Source: Muscardinus avellanarius (lineage: Eukaryota > Chordata > Mammalia > Rodentia > Gliridae). From it: a stretch of DNA of 64,000 nucleotides. Shown piece after piece: positions 34,466 through 46,074 of this stretch. A model generated the notes under the pieces. It saw only the letters and a program-made list of their open reading frames with translations, searched no databases and was not told the DNA's origin. The stretch lies in assembly GCA_963383645.1 (NCBI GenBank), contig OY726561.1:135549404-135613403 (forward strand), given 5' to 3'. How positions within the stretch are numbered: position 1 is the stretch's first letter; the number at the start of each line of letters is the position of its first letter. A program made the position numbers and the translations under genes.

Positions 34466-35104
34466 GGTGAAAGAAGGCCTTACTAAAATGTTTTCCTGAA
34501 GTAAAGAACATAATCTTAAGCTATTTATGGAGAATAGAGAGAGCCGTGCACACACATGCACACGTACACGCATACACACATACCTCCTTGGTTGCCTCTT
34601 TCTGAAGACAATGGACTCCTCTGGAACAAAAGTCTAAAGTTACAAGAAGAATTGAAACATATCAATCTGGTTGGCTCCCCCCCTCCCCTTTATACATGCT
34701 CCTTTACCAAAGTTTTAAAAATTACACACAATAGCTTCCAGAGATCTAAGCACTAGATTTCTTCTCCCTAAGATTTCAGGTTAAAAATAGCTTAAAAACA
34801 CGTCTTCTGTCAGTCAAATCACAAGGTAGAAGATACTGTGCCATTCTAAATATAAATTGAGAATATTTCTTTTCACAAAGAATAATCCTCCAGCATCTTG
34901 AGTTCTTTCCTTGTGGGCTCTGATAAGCCAGAACCCAGGGCCAGAAGTCCTGAGTGACTGCCTGGCTTCTAGAGACTGGGGCCAAGGAGCCTGGAGCCTC
35001 TGTAGGGACAGAGAAACCCCAAGATGGGCAGTTCTATTTTATTCCTCTGCAGTCAAATGATAGCAAGATCACTATCTTCTCATGATTGGGTAGTTCCCAC
35101 CCCA
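34466..35104. other. Unique intronic DNA
   Basis: A CACACATG-type simple stretch at about 34547-34581. Nothing else recognised. Confidence 0.5.
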
Positions 35105-35580
35105 CCCTCTCATCCATTCATTCATTCAACATATCTGTAATGAGACCCTTGTGATACCACCATTGTACCCGGTGCTGGGGACACCTGGAGGGTGTCCTGC
35201 CCCTCCCTCCTGGGAGGACCAGGCCAGACAGTGCTCTCTGCCTGTACAGGGCGACAATGCCACTGGAGAGGGATGCTCACCAAGCACCGGGGCAGAGAAG
35301 AAAGAGCTATCAACATGCCTCTGGGGCTTAGCCAGGGAAGGCTTAGGAAGAAGGAGCCATCTAAAAAGACCTGGATTTGCGTCAATGGAAGGAAAGATGA
35401 GAAAATCCAGGAAGAGGACCACGTATGTACTAGCATGGCATCCTGGAAGAGTAGACGTGGATCTGGGAGCCCCTTAGCACCGTGTGGTCAGAAGGCAGAG
35501 GATTTCAGATCCGATCATGGGTGTAATTAAGAAATCTAAAGAAGAGTCTCCCACAGGGGAACAGGACCAGCTCTGCTTTG
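35105..35580. mobile_element. Ancient L2-like remnant (uncertain)
   Basis: CATCCATTCATTCATTCAAC, then GGTGCTGGGGACACCTGGAG and later GCCAGGGAAGGCTTAGGAAG follow the order of ancient LINE-like sequence seen across mammals. Too decayed for a firm assignment. Confidence 0.4.
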
Positions 35581-36884
35581 GGGGATAATCCCATGAGCAG
35601 CAGTGTGGAAAACTGGAGGGCCAGATCAGGAGTCAGGTAGGATAGACAGGACCCAGCTCAGTGGCCTAGGGGGAGGGAAAGAGGGAGGAACTCTTCCATG
35701 GCAGAGTGGGAAGAACATGGGAATTCTGTAACTTGGGTAGGAGAATGGGAATGTGGGGGAAGAAAGGACCACCTTGGACCCCTCATTTCTGAGGCTCCAC
35801 AATCTGTCTCCTACCAACTCAGGGTGGGCTAATTCAGCGACAGGCTGATGAGAGAGGGAGAGAGGTTACCCAGCTCCTCCAGTGTCAATCCCACCATCTG
35901 AAGACCTTCCCAACAGGCCCACAGGGAAAAAATATGGCAAGGGGATGTCGGGCAAGGGTCTCCTTCAAGGGCTCTGCTTCAAGCCCTGACAAAGTGCTTA
36001 CAATGATGTCCAATGTCCACTGGAGCCAGACTCTACTCTTAACGTGTCCATACAACAACTTGAGAACTCAGGAGGAGTCTTAGGGGGAGAGGAAACCCAT
36101 CCCTTTAATGGTGGGGGAGAAGAAGAGAGAAGGAGAGGTCAAGAGGGGAAGACACTCTGGGAAGACGCTCAGGAAGATTCTCAGAGTCACAGAGAAAGAA
36201 CCTGGTGAGGCCCCCCACTCTAATAAAAATCAGAGCCAGGATCAAACTGGGGGGTCTAGGGTAGACTGTGACTTTGGAAAAGCCTGAATGTGGTCAGGAT
36301 GATAGAGAGACACTGGGATGGAAGAGGTAGAGGAGAAGAAACAAGAGGGAGTCCCGTCTGTCACAGGGGAGGACCTGCCAGCAACCTTCCAGGTCTTGCT
36401 ATCATTCTGGAAGTAAAGGATGAAAATGAAGGCCCAGGGATTTGGGGGGAATCTGCCCGGAAGGTGGGGAATTCTTGGAGGGCATGGTGTTAGAGAAATG
36501 TGGGACGCCCGAGCCTGGAGGAGGCCGTGTTCCCTGCAGGGCCTCTGCCCCTCCTCAGAGCACACACAGGTGCTGGAAAACACAGGCTGGGAGCTGGGGG
36601 TTTTCTGGAGCATTCTCTGCAACCCAGCCCACTGACTGCTTCAGTAGCAGCCCCGGCGCCTCGTCAAGCGCGAAGCACAAGCTGCAAGTCTCCCCCGTGC
36701 CTCTCTCGGTGTGCAGTCTGGCTGGTTCCGCAGCTCCAAGCACCTCTACACCCCCACTCTGGGGAGCGCCAAGGTGGGAATGCAGAAGCAGCAGCTACAG
36801 AGACATTTCTCCCAGTGCTAAAGTGCTTGCAAAGGAATCCCAGGGCTTCCCCTGGAAAATAAAAATAAAAATAAACATTGCTCG
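35581..36884. other. Unique intronic DNA, GC-rich near 36.5-36.8 kb
   Basis: Overlapping open frames at 36242-36862 on both strands, up to 188 codons, are unassigned. The longest plus-strand frame runs into an inverted SINE at its end, which argues against a gene. Confidence 0.5.
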
Positions 36885-37085
36885 ATTTTTTTTATGCGGT
36901 ATTGGGAATGGAACCCAGGGACATTCTACCCCCAAGCCCTCATTTTTAGTCTTTTTATTTTTGAAACAGGGTCTCACTGAGTTGCAGAGAGTCTCACTAA
37001 GTAGCTGAGGCTGTCCGTGAACTGCAATCCTCCTGTCTCAGCCTCCAAATGCTGGGATTACGAGCATTCGCCACCACAACCAGCT
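36885..37085 (-). mobile_element. B1-dID-type SINE
   Basis: Inverted: T-run, GGTATTGGGAATGGAACCCA, TATTTTTGAAACAGGGTCTC, GCCACCACAACCAGCTCC. Confidence 0.92.
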
Positions 37086-38025
37086 CCAATTTTTAATTTT
37101 GATAAACCAGTTTTCCACTAGAAATGCCCTCTAGTGCCTACATGTCCAAGGAGAAGGCAGAGCCTCAGGGTTCAAGACCACAGAGACCCCCACCTACAGG
37201 AAGACTGGGTACGAGTCCTGAAAGAGAGACGTATCTGGGCTGCAGTTTGTCTTGGCTTGCTGTTTCTCTTTGAGCTGTTACGAAGCCATACAAATGTCGA
37301 ATGAGAGGCCCTAACCATACTTTCCTCTCCACCAGCACTGTTATTTTGGAGAACAATTTTTCATGAAAGGTTGTTTCCAAGGTGTACACGGGTATTACAG
37401 AAGAAACGTCTGGGCTGTGATGGATATTACAAGCACATAGGAGAAGGGGGGTGACGTCTGGAGACGCAATTCCTAAGCGGGGATCATCTAAGAAATGGAA
37501 TCCAGCCAGGTGAGAAGGAGGACGAAGAGTGGAAGGCAAACAAGATCAATTGTTCTGCAACAAAATTAGATTTATCTTCAATAATATTAGAAAGCCAGCA
37601 AGCAGGTCAAAGGCTTTGGGTCTTGTCAAGACAGTCTGATTGTCTTCCAACTTTGTGACGATGGGCCTGGCCCAGCGCTACCTTTATCCTGCCAGGTGAG
37701 TTGCTGTCCCCTGTGCCGTCGCCAGGGTGGGCTGGCCGGGCAGCAGTGTCCAGAGGAGCTGCCGCGCGTGTCCAGCGGTGCCCTGGGCCCCTGCTCTCAG
37801 CCCTCGCCCGGGGCTGGAGTCAGAAGCACTCTGCCTTGCTGCCTCCCTCTGTCTTTAAAAGGGGTGGTCCCTGCAATGACTGCAGAACCCATGGGTGGGG
37901 ATTGGGTGGGATCAGACCTAGTGCCAACCAAGCTCCCCTCTGACCATGAACATCAGAACTTTCAGAGCTGTTTTATCATTTCCTCCCCTGCATCCAATGT
38001 CCTCATCAGTGTCTTGATTCCAATG
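37086..38025. other. Unique intronic DNA with a GC-rich block at 37.67-37.85 kb
   Basis: The GC-rich block carries several CpGs but is too short and sparse for a CpG island by eye. No exon recognised. Confidence 0.45.
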
Positions 38026-38145
38026 GTTTATATCTATATTCATTCATTCATTCATTCATTCATTTACTTTGTGGATTGAACTGAGGATTGAGCCCGAGGA
38101 TGGGGGCTCTACCACTGAGCTACATCCTGAATCTTATTCTTTTTA

Positions 38146-38580
38146 CAGAACTGGGGATTGAACCCAGGGAAACCTCTGAGTTACACCCCAGCCCTATTTC
38201 TTATTCTTTCTTTCTTTCTTTTTTTTTTTTTGTGGTACTATGAATGGAACCCAGGGGCATTCTACTTCAGAGCAATAAACCCGGCCCTGTTTTTTCATTC
38301 TTCATTTTGAAACAGTCTCACTGGGTCACAAAGGGCCTCACTAGGTAGCTGAGGCTGTCCGTGAATGCCATCCTCCTGTCTGTCCTGTCTCCGCCTTCTA
38401 TATGCTGGGATTACAAGTGGGCACCACCACGCCCAGTTTATTCTTTATTTCAAAACAGTGTTTTACTAAGTTGCAAAGGGCCCCACTAAGTAGCTGAGGC
38501 TGTCTTGAACCCTGATCCTCCTGTCTCGGCCTCCAAAAATGCTGGGATTACAGGCATGTGCCACTAGGCCCAGCTGTCTA
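38146..38580 (-). mobile_element. B1-dID SINE split by a younger SINE (in copy A)
   Basis: ID half 38146-38200 (GAACTGGGGATTGAACCCAG), B1 half 38438-38580 (TTCTTTATTTCAAAACAGTG to GTGCCACTAGGCCCAGCT). The interruption falls in the linker. Confidence 0.88.
38210..38437 (-). mobile_element. B1-dID SINE inserted into a SINE linker
   Basis: T-rich tail (CTTTCTTTCTTTTTTTTTT), ID half TATGAATGGAACCCAGGGGC, B1 half ending GGGCACCACCACGCCCAG. Bounded by TTATTCTTT at 38201-38209 and at 38438-38446. Confidence 0.9.
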
Positions 38581-38582
38581 TA

Positions 38583-38995
38583 TTTATTTATTTATCCATT
38601 CATTCATTTATTTACTTTGTGGAACTGAGTATTGAACCCAGGGATGGGGTTCTACCACTGAGCTACATCCTAAGTCATTCTTTTCATTTATTTTATATTT
38701 TGCAGAACTGGGGATTAAACCCAGGGGCATTCTATCTCCAAGTTGCGCCCTCACACCCCCAGCCCTACTTTTTATTCTTTTTATTTTTGAAACAGGGTCT
38801 CACTAATTTGCAGAGGGCCTCACTAAGTAGCTGAGGCTGGCCGCGAACCTGCAGTCCTCCTGTCTTAGTCTCCTCCGTTCTAGGATCGCAAGTGTGTGCC
38901 ACCACGCCCAGCTCCAAGTCATTCTTTTTACGTTGAAACAGGGTCTTGCTAGGAGGATCGAGCTGGCTCCAGACTTGCAATCCTCCCGAGGACTG
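38583..38995 (-). repeat. Tandem duplication copy B containing nested SINEs
   Basis: Begins CTATATTTATTTATTTATCC and parallels copy A. It holds the outer SINE's ID half (38618-38671), an inserted SINE (38685-38915) and the rest of the outer SINE (38929-38990). Confidence 0.65.
38685..38915 (-). mobile_element. B1-dID SINE inserted in a SINE linker with exact target duplication
   Basis: GCAGAACTGGGGATTAAACC, ID half, linker, GAGGCTGGCCGCGAACCTGC, end GTGCCACCACGCCCAGCTCC. Exact 13-base duplication AAGTCATTCTTTT at 38672-38684 and 38916-38928, in the linker of the outer element. Confidence 0.93.
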
Positions 38996-39224
38996 GGACC
39001 ACTTGTTGGTCTATTTATCTGTATCCAGCTTCACACACAAGAGATTTAATGCAGCCTACATGCATGCACGTGTACACACAGGCACATGCCACTCTCCCCC
39101 TCACTCAGCCCTCTCTGGTCTATCGTCGTATCTTTACAAATAATCTTTAAAAAAATAAAACCTCACTGTCTTTCACTAACTTCCATCTATTCCTATAATG
39201 TCTTCTTACCATAAAGGGAGGTGT
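38996..39224. other. Short unique stretch
   Basis: CA/TG-rich piece at 39059-39090; otherwise nothing. Confidence 0.5.
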
Positions 39225-39335
39225 AAATGACGTGACCTGCCTCCTGAGGTTATTAGGAGGATTAGATACAATCATGTAGATGAAACCCTTGGCATAGGGC
39301 CAGACACACAGAGCAAGTGTCGGGCAAGATGCGCT
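39225..39335 (+). mobile_element. MIR-like remnant
   Basis: GACCTGCCTCCTGAGGTTAT, TAGGAGGATTAGATACAATC, GAAACCCTTGGCATAGGGCC: MIR core in forward orientation. Confidence 0.7.
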
Positions 39336-40180
39336 GCCTGTGGGAACAGATGAGATGGCTCTAGACACAGTCCCAGGTGCCAGAGCAGCTCGAGAGCCCT
39401 CACTCCAGGGCAGCCTATATTATTTCTGCTTTACCTCCCGCTCACTTTCTGCATGCGCTCTTCAGCCTCATCCTCAAATCCAGGCCAGTCGTGCAATGCT
39501 TCCCCCTGCCCAAGGCTCTCTGCCACCACACTCGGGCCTGCCAAAGGGAGGGTGGTCCTGACCCCCGGCTCATTAGATGTGGCACCTGAGGTCCCCGAGT
39601 GCCCCGAGTCTCCAGAAAAGAGTTTACAACGTGGACTCTCTAACTCAATAGAACAAAGTCAACAGCTTTTGAAACAGCTTTCTTCCTGCATTTAAAAATA
39701 AGATCATGAAAAGTCCCCCAGAAAAATCAATGCTGGCTTTTTTAAAACTCCCAATCAATATGATGTGTGAAAGTTCTCATTAAGAGAGAGGTGGGGGAGG
39801 TCAGAGAAACAAGGAGACTCAAAAGAGAAGAGGTGGAGAGAGAGGGGAGGAGGAGGAGAAACCGGGAGGACAGGGGAAGAGAGTGGAAGAGGGGCTTCCA
39901 GGCCCAAAGCCCAGGGCAGCTAGGCCAGCCGGAAATACCGCGGCCCTTCCCCCGTGGGAAACAGCAATGCTGCCGGGATCCAGAAATAAAGGAGTGCCAG
40001 GCTGCTGCACCCTTCAGAAGCCGTCTGCCTGCCCTCGGGGCCTGGGAGCAGAGGCCCAAAGGGACCCGGGGAAAACAAAAAGACAGCATGCTATGAGGCA
40101 GGTATGAGCAGAAAAGTCAATTACGATGTCCAGCCGCCATTGGAAAAAGAAACAAAAAACTCTTTATAAAAGATATAGGA
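39336..40180. other. Unique intronic DNA, purine-rich then GC-rich
   Basis: 39.78-39.90 kb is GA-rich and 39.9-40.08 kb is GC-rich with scattered CpGs. Frames on both strands are unassigned. Confidence 0.5.
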
Positions 40181-40182
40181 GT

Positions 40183-40360
40183 TAGCCCGGTGTGGCGGTG
40201 CACCCCTGCAATCCCAGTCATGAAGAGACTGAGACAGGAGGATGGCGGATTTGAGGCCACTATGCTGCGATTCAGTGAGACCCTGTTTCGGAATTAAAAA
40301 TGAAAAAGGGCTAGGAGTGTAGCTTAGAGGTAGAACGCCCCTGGGTTCCGTCCCCAGTAC

Positions 40361-40407
<47 letters not shown>
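40183..40407 (+). mobile_element. B1-dID-type SINE with (AC)n tail
   Basis: AGCCCGGTGTGGCGGTGCAC start, ID half GGGCTAGGAGTGTAGCTTAG ending GTCCCCAGTACCAT, then about 22 AC units to 40407 replacing the poly(A). Confidence 0.92.
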
Positions 40408-40409
<2 letters not shown>

Positions 40410-40559
40410 TAGATTAGGCCGGCCTCTGACTTTGGTGACTTAAAATTTGGACTGCTGGAGTTGAAGGGTTGGACAGGTTGGGGGGCAGCCATTCATGAGA
40501 ATTGTGAATTATAGCAAGGGGTATCTACCGAAGCTCTCTGGAGGCTGGCAGCATTAGGA

Positions 40560-40762
40560 ACCCTTTGCAAGTATTCATTCATTTAATTCTACCACCACCA
40601 CCCCCCCAGGAAGCAGATTGTAGTCAGGCCCATCTCAGCAGCTGAGGAAAGCCGAGCTGGGAAAGGCAAAGTGACTGGCCCAAGGTCACACAGGCGGCAG
40701 GTGGTGGCTGCAGAGTTTGAAACCAGGCAGCCTGGATCCGGAGTCTACACTTTGAACCAAGC
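40560..40762 (-). mobile_element. MIR-like remnant
   Basis: ATTCATTCATTTAATTCTAC, CAGCTGAGGAAAGCCGAGCT, GCCCAAGGTCACACAGGCGG, GAAACCAGGCAGCCTGG: MIR inverted. Confidence 0.75.
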
Positions 40763-40776
40763 TGGGTTTGGGCCTG

Positions 40777-40815
40777 GTGTGTGTGTGTGTGCGCGCGCGT
40801 GCGTGCATGCGTGCA
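40777..40815. repeat. (GT)(GC) alternating tract
   Basis: GTGTGTGTGTGTGCGCGCGC followed by GTGCGTGCATGCGTGC. Fully alternating, Z-DNA-prone. Confidence 0.92.
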
Positions 40816-43735
40816 CCCTTTACTGCTGTCTGCAACATGCTCAGAATCCCAGAGGCAGCGGGGCGCTATCAGAGTTTCTGATTCCAGGTTTGACAGGCTC
40901 CGTCTGGCCTTGGGAGGATGAATCTTCAGACTGGAAAGGAACTAGGGTTTGGTGACAGACCTCTGCTTCTGAGAACCGTGTGTCCCTAAAGGGAGAAGCC
41001 ACGCTCCCAGCTCAGCCGTGCGTGGAGCTGGAGCCACAGAGGTTCTCTCTGGATCTGCTTCTTCCTTAGGCCTTTTAACAGCCCCCTACTCTGACCCACT
41101 CCCATCACCCATGAGCATCTTGATTCTGCTCAGATACTTTTTTTGAAGATCAGAATGCAGACAAGGAAAGCTTCTATTTGCTCAGCTTTCTTTCCTCTGC
41201 CCGCCCCATAGCTGATTCTCTAAAATTATAAAAGCTGGGAGCCTTGCTTTGCCTTGCGTTTTTTTCCTCTCCTTTTCTTTTGCAGTGCTGGGGATCAGCC
41301 CAGACCTTGCAGTGCGCACTCGGCTGTAACAGAGCCACACCCCACCCAGCAAGGAGGATGTCTACCCACTGAGCCAGGAACCTACTTTAGACCTTGAGGA
41401 TCAACCCCGCCCTTCACCATCAGGATCCCTGTGCTCTGTCCCATTCCTGGGGCAGGTGATGGTACCAGTGAGCACAGAAAACAGTGCCTTTTCTGTGTGC
41501 CTCCCTCAGAATGAGCTGTGGCTGTGAGTGTCAGAGCACCCACACACCCATGAACACCTTGAAACCACAGGCCAGGTCTCCATTAGGGGACACATTCCCA
41601 ACACAGCTGCCCAGCACCCCAAATCCAACAGGGGGTCAGATTTACCAGTCCTCTGAACCAAAGCCCAACGTTCCCATCACCTGGCTTGGATGTGCAGGTA
41701 CACAAGGAACCCACCTCACTGAGCTGCCCATCTGCCCAGACCCAAGGACCAACCAAGCAAAGCTGTCACGGAGAAGGTAAGAAGGGCCGCTGCAGGCCTC
41801 CCATTCAATAAAGGCCTTAAATTCATAAACTGACACTCAGCAAAACGCACTCGCAGGGCAGAGTCAAGAAGTCCACCCACCACTCAAAACCGTGCCCCAT
41901 GATCCAACCCGACAGCTTCTGGAACAGCGCCCATGAGCACATTCTCTTAATGTTCCACGTCTCTTCTCGCAGCATACACGTGCACGGTTGCCCTTTCTGC
42001 ATCCAAAGCGTTTGTTTATTTAATGCAAACACTTAAATCATGCCAGAATGTCTATACCCCTCTTTGAACATTGCCTCTTAAAAATACATATTCGTATTCT
42101 CAGAGAAAGACCCCAAAGGCCTTGTGTTCTGTGTGGCTAAGAAGCCTCGGGCACAGTGCTGGCCCACAGCGAGGATCCTCTGAAGTGGAAGAAAAGATGG
42201 AGAAAGGAAGTGGGGGTCAAATGAGAAGACCCAGTCTCTCCCTGGAAGATCGTCCCTGAGAGGATCCCTGGGAATAGGTGTGGCCACCGGGACTGGTCCC
42301 CAGAGGGTACAGGTAATTCTCAGACTCTGCTAATTTCTGTTTCTGATCTGTAAGTAAGACCTCTGTTTAAGCTAGTTAAGTCTTAAGAAAAAAAAGGCAA
42401 AGGAAGACATTTCAATCGGTTTTACTTGGGTTTCTTTTCCATGGATTATTATGAGTATTAACTAGAGTCTTCATTAAAGCAAAATTTAAGAAATATTACA
42501 AGTTGAATTCCCCTCACCCTCGTAGGTCTGATGGTTCAAACCCAGCAACTGAACAAAAATGCATTTATCAACAAGGAAAATTAGCTGACTTGGTCCATCC
42601 AGTGGTGCAAACTAGACAGAAATAGAAGACAATGTGGTTTTCTTTATCTAGGAAGAAACACAGAATGTAAGCTGATCCCAATAAGCCTGGAGCCTGGGCT
42701 TTTCAGAGCCAGTCAAAAGGTAGCGCTGTTTGCCAGGAACCCACTGGTCCTGCAGGACATTACTCTGGGGTGGGAAGGAGTGGATCCTAGGGGAAGGGAT
42801 AGTTCTGCGTCAAGGAAGAAGAAGGACCAGTAGCCTTTGCGAAAGCTCCCAGCAGTCCTCACCAATCAGACATGGCAGCCTCTCAGCCTCTTCTGGTTCA
42901 TGGCCCATGCTCCAAATGAGCATCCACTTTAAGAGCAGTATACACTTGCTGTGAAACACGCCTCCGTGCCCAGGCAGCTCTCCCCACCCACCCAATCAGA
43001 TTATCACCCCAAACCCTTGCTAGAAAAAAATCCCAGGGCAGACTATGGAAGACGACGCCAAGCCTACACTCCACCTGCTACTGGAGAGGCCCTGGGACGT
43101 AACATCAGCCATGAGGACAGCAGCTTGACACTCAGGGTACAGTCTCGACGAAGGGATGCGCCCCCACTTGGCTGGGAACAGGAATCCACTAAGCCCCTAC
43201 CCCAGTTTACGTCATCTCTTTTCTTCTGGCCACTCAGTATCTTTGCACTGTTTTCTTCTCGGATTCCTTGGGCCTCATTCCAGATGAGTTAAGCCTCATC
43301 CCTGGAACTAAAGGAATATTAGCCAGTTGAAAGCTTCCATTCCAGCCGACTTTGCCTCCAAAAGAGAGTCCCCCTCGCGCTCCCTCTGTCCTGCCCTGCT
43401 GCACCTTCTCAGAGTCACTTCTAACACCCAGGGGAGAGGGCTGGTTAGAATTTACGATACTTTTCCCAGGGCATTAGAGCACTCTCTTTCTTTCAAGAGG
43501 TATAAGGGTAAGAACGGGATAAAGCTTAAATTTCAAGAAACAGATACTTTAAGACCGAGAGAGGTGAGTGGTTTAACTGCTTAAGTTCTTATTAGCCTGG
43601 AACAATATGGTGGGCGGGTGGGTAAGGGAAGAGCTCCGGAGCACTCAACTTGGACAAGCCTGTTTTGCCTGATGGGCATGTGTGGTGGGAAGTCTGAGCT
43701 CCACCTGATAGCTGCTGGCCTGGAGCTCCACCAGA
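40816..43735. other. Unique intronic DNA with one ID-like monomer
   Basis: Apart from the ID-like piece at 41284-41352, no repeat, exon or RNA gene was recognised over almost 3 kb. This is one of the longest repeat-poor runs of the window. Confidence 0.5.
41284..41352 (-). mobile_element. ID-like SINE monomer (decayed)
   Basis: Reads like an inverted ID monomer: CAGTGCTGGGGATCAGCCCA, CCTTGCAGTGCGCACTCGG, GAGCCACACCCCACCC. Unlike the dimers it has no B1 half. Confidence 0.6.
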
Positions 43736-43740
43736 GGCGG

Positions 43741-43798
<58 letters not shown>

Positions 43799-43991
43799 TA
43801 TATACATAAATACATAATCTTTCTCTCTCTCCTCTCCCTCTCCCTCTCCTATTCCCTTCCCCTTTTCTCTCTTTTTCTTTCTCTCTCTCCTCCCCTCTCC
43901 CTCTCCCCCTCTCTCCTTTCCCTTTTCCTCTCTCTCTCTACCCCTTCCCCTCTCTCTCTTTCTCTCTTTCTCTCTCCCCCTACCCCCTCCT
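43741..43991. repeat. 250-bp pyrimidine tract: (CT)n then CCTCTCCCT mix
   Basis: CT microsatellite to 43794, a short ATATA/ACATA interruption, then almost pure C/T (43820-43990) with scattered A. In the EPHB1 transcript this is a GA-rich run. Confidence 0.96.
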
Positions 43992-44069
43992 ATGCATGGC
44001 CTAGGGGACTCTTTCTTCAGTCTTCAAACACTTATGAATCATTTGAATACATCAGTTAGCCAGCAGACC

Positions 44070-44072
<3 letters not shown>

Positions 44073-44118
<46 letters not shown>
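44073..44118. repeat. (AC)n microsatellite
   Basis: About 22 AC units. Confidence 0.96.
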
Positions 44119-44120
<2 letters not shown>

Positions 44121-44423
44121 AAATATCCCTACCTTCATGTAGCCTACTTCCAAGTAAAGAGAGGCAAATACCTATAGGTGAGATGACAGGTTCTGTGCAG
44201 ATAATAAAGCAGGAGCGGGCAACGGAGCTGTTGAGGGTGGCTCACCCTGGGACAGGCTGATCAGCGCAGGGCTCACTGAGAAGACAATGCACAGGAAAAG
44301 GCCCAAAGAGGTGAAGGAGAAGCCCAAACAGCTGTCTGAGGTTGGAACAATTAGTCATCGTGGGCAACATGATAATAAAATGAACCTCAACCTGAACCTC
44401 ATACCTTAAATAAAAGTTAAAAC
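44119..44423. other. Unique intronic DNA
   Basis: Nothing recognised. Confidence 0.5.
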
Positions 44424-44434
44424 AAAATGGAGCT

Positions 44435-44586
44435 GGTTTGCAGCCAGCCTCGGCCGCTTAGTGAGAGCCTACACAACTTAGTGAGACCTTGTTTCAAAAT
44501 AAAGAATAAAAAAGTAGGGCTGGAGGTATAGCTCAGAGGCAGAATGCCCCTGGGATCAATCCTGTGTACTGCAACAAAAAGGGGAA
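44435..44586 (+). mobile_element. 5'-truncated B1-dID SINE with exact target duplication
   Basis: Starts inside the B1 half (GGTTTGCAGCCAGCCTCGGC) and has a full ID half. Exact 11-base duplication AAAATGGAGCT at 44424-44434 and 44587-44597. It landed at the 5' edge of the next SINE. Confidence 0.9.
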
Positions 44587-44593
44587 AAAATGG

Positions 44594-44780
44594 AGCTCGG
44601 AGTTGTGGCACAAGCCTGTAATCCTAGTACTTGGAAGGCTGAGATAGAGGATCACAGGTTTGAGACCAGCCTCAGCTGTACAGTGAGACTCTCATCAAAC
44701 TAGCAAGACCCTGTTTCAAAACAAAAACTAAAAAGGGCTAGAGTATAACTCAGAGGTAGAATGTTCCTGGTGCCACAAAA
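44594..44780 (+). mobile_element. B1-dID-type SINE
   Basis: AGCTCGGAGTTGTGGCACAA start, TGAGATAGAGGATCACAGG, ID half shortened near its end (GTAGAATGTTCCTGGTGCCA). Confidence 0.88.
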
Positions 44781-44799
44781 AGTAAGTTAATTAAACAAT

Positions 44800-45965
44800 A
44801 AAGTTTAAAAAGCTGCTGCAAAATGGATCATAGACCTAAATATAAAACATGAAACTGTAGAACTTTTACAAAATAATAGAAGGGAAAAACTCTGTGCCAA
44901 GACGAGGCAAAAAAGTATTGGGCATGACTTGGATAAATTGAAGAGGAAACTGATTGGATGAAACTGAGACGGAAAGATGGGCTACTGGACTTCATCAAAA
45001 TGTAAAATGCTTACTTTATCAAAGACATTAGGAGAATAAAGAGGTAAATACCGATTGAAAAAATATTTGCAAATCATATATTCAGCAAAAGGACTCATAT
45101 CCGAAATAGACAAATAATTCTCAAAGCTCAACAGTAAGGAAGCAGACAACCAAATTAAAACTTGGGCAAAAATCTTGGACACTTCACCAGAGGGGATGAA
45201 CATACAACTAACCGGCATCTGAAAGTTATTCAACATCATTATACTCTAGAGAAATGCACATTAAAACTACCATGAGATACTATGATGCACCCAGAAAAAT
45301 AGAAAAAATAAAAATACTTGATAATATCAAGTGTTGACAAGAATGCAGAACAACTAAAACTAATACATGTTTTAGTTGTAATGCAAAATGGAAGGTACAG
45401 TGACTCTGAAAATCAGTGACAGTTAAATATGCAATTCCCATGTGGTGTAGTAAGCCCTCCCCTGGGTATCTAACATAGAAAATGAAAATGTGGGTCTATG
45501 CAAGAACCTATAGTGAATGTTTATAGCTACTTTATATATAGTCACCAAAATTTGAAAATGACCAAAATATTCTTCAACATGTGACTCGATACATAAACTG
45601 TGGTATGTCCATACAAAGGAATACTACTCAGCAAAAAAAAAGAACAAACTTTTGATACAAGCAACAGTCCAGGTGAATCTCACAGGCATTAGGCTGAGTG
45701 GAAGAAGCCAGTCTCAAAAGGTTGTCATAGTATAGCATTTCATTTAACAAGACATTAGACTTATGATGAAACATAGGTCTTGGGTTGAGCGGGTGAGGAG
45801 AGTGTGGCATAAAGAAATAGCAGAGGGAGTCTTTCTGAATCCCAATTGTCATGGTGATTACCCATTTCTATATATGTGTTTACATTTCATAAAACTACCC
45901 ACAAACAGAAGCCAAATCTCCTGTCTGATGACTGAAAACTTAAAATTGAAACTCATAAAAATTAA
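44800..45965 (+). mobile_element. L1 ORF2 tail and 3' untranslated region, 1.2 kb
   Basis: The longest L1 piece here. ATGGATCATAGACCTAAATA, GCTACTGGACTTCATCAAAA, GAGGTAAATACCGATTGAAA, ACTCATATCCGAAATAGAC, CATTAAAACTACCATGAGAT, GTATGTCCATACAAAGGAAT, CAAACTTTTGATACAAGCAA follow the L1 3' order without rearrangement. The reading frame is broken many times, so it is inactive. Confidence 0.88.
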
Positions 45966-46074
45966 TTTTTAAAACAGGGATTCAATCTTGTAAGGTATAG
46001 TGGACAAACATATACTGTTCCCAGCAGAGTGAATTATCTGGCCCCCTGTAGTTCTCTATATTCAAGGGTGACAA

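Larger units (their letters stand above)
38026..38582 (-). repeat. Tandem duplication copy A containing nested SINEs
   Basis: Order: CATT-repeat, an ID half (about 38071-38130), then a second inverted SINE split around a third one. The same order of CATT-repeat, TTTACTTTGTGGA, ID half with TCTACCACTGAGCTACATCC, and a second SINE beginning GCAGAACTGGGGATT recurs in copy B at 38583. Inferred local duplication of about 550 bp. Confidence 0.65.

Noticed and set aside
36442..37008. 188-codon plus-strand open frame
   Set aside because: Its C-terminal part is translated from an inverted SINE and the rest matches nothing, so it is a chance frame.
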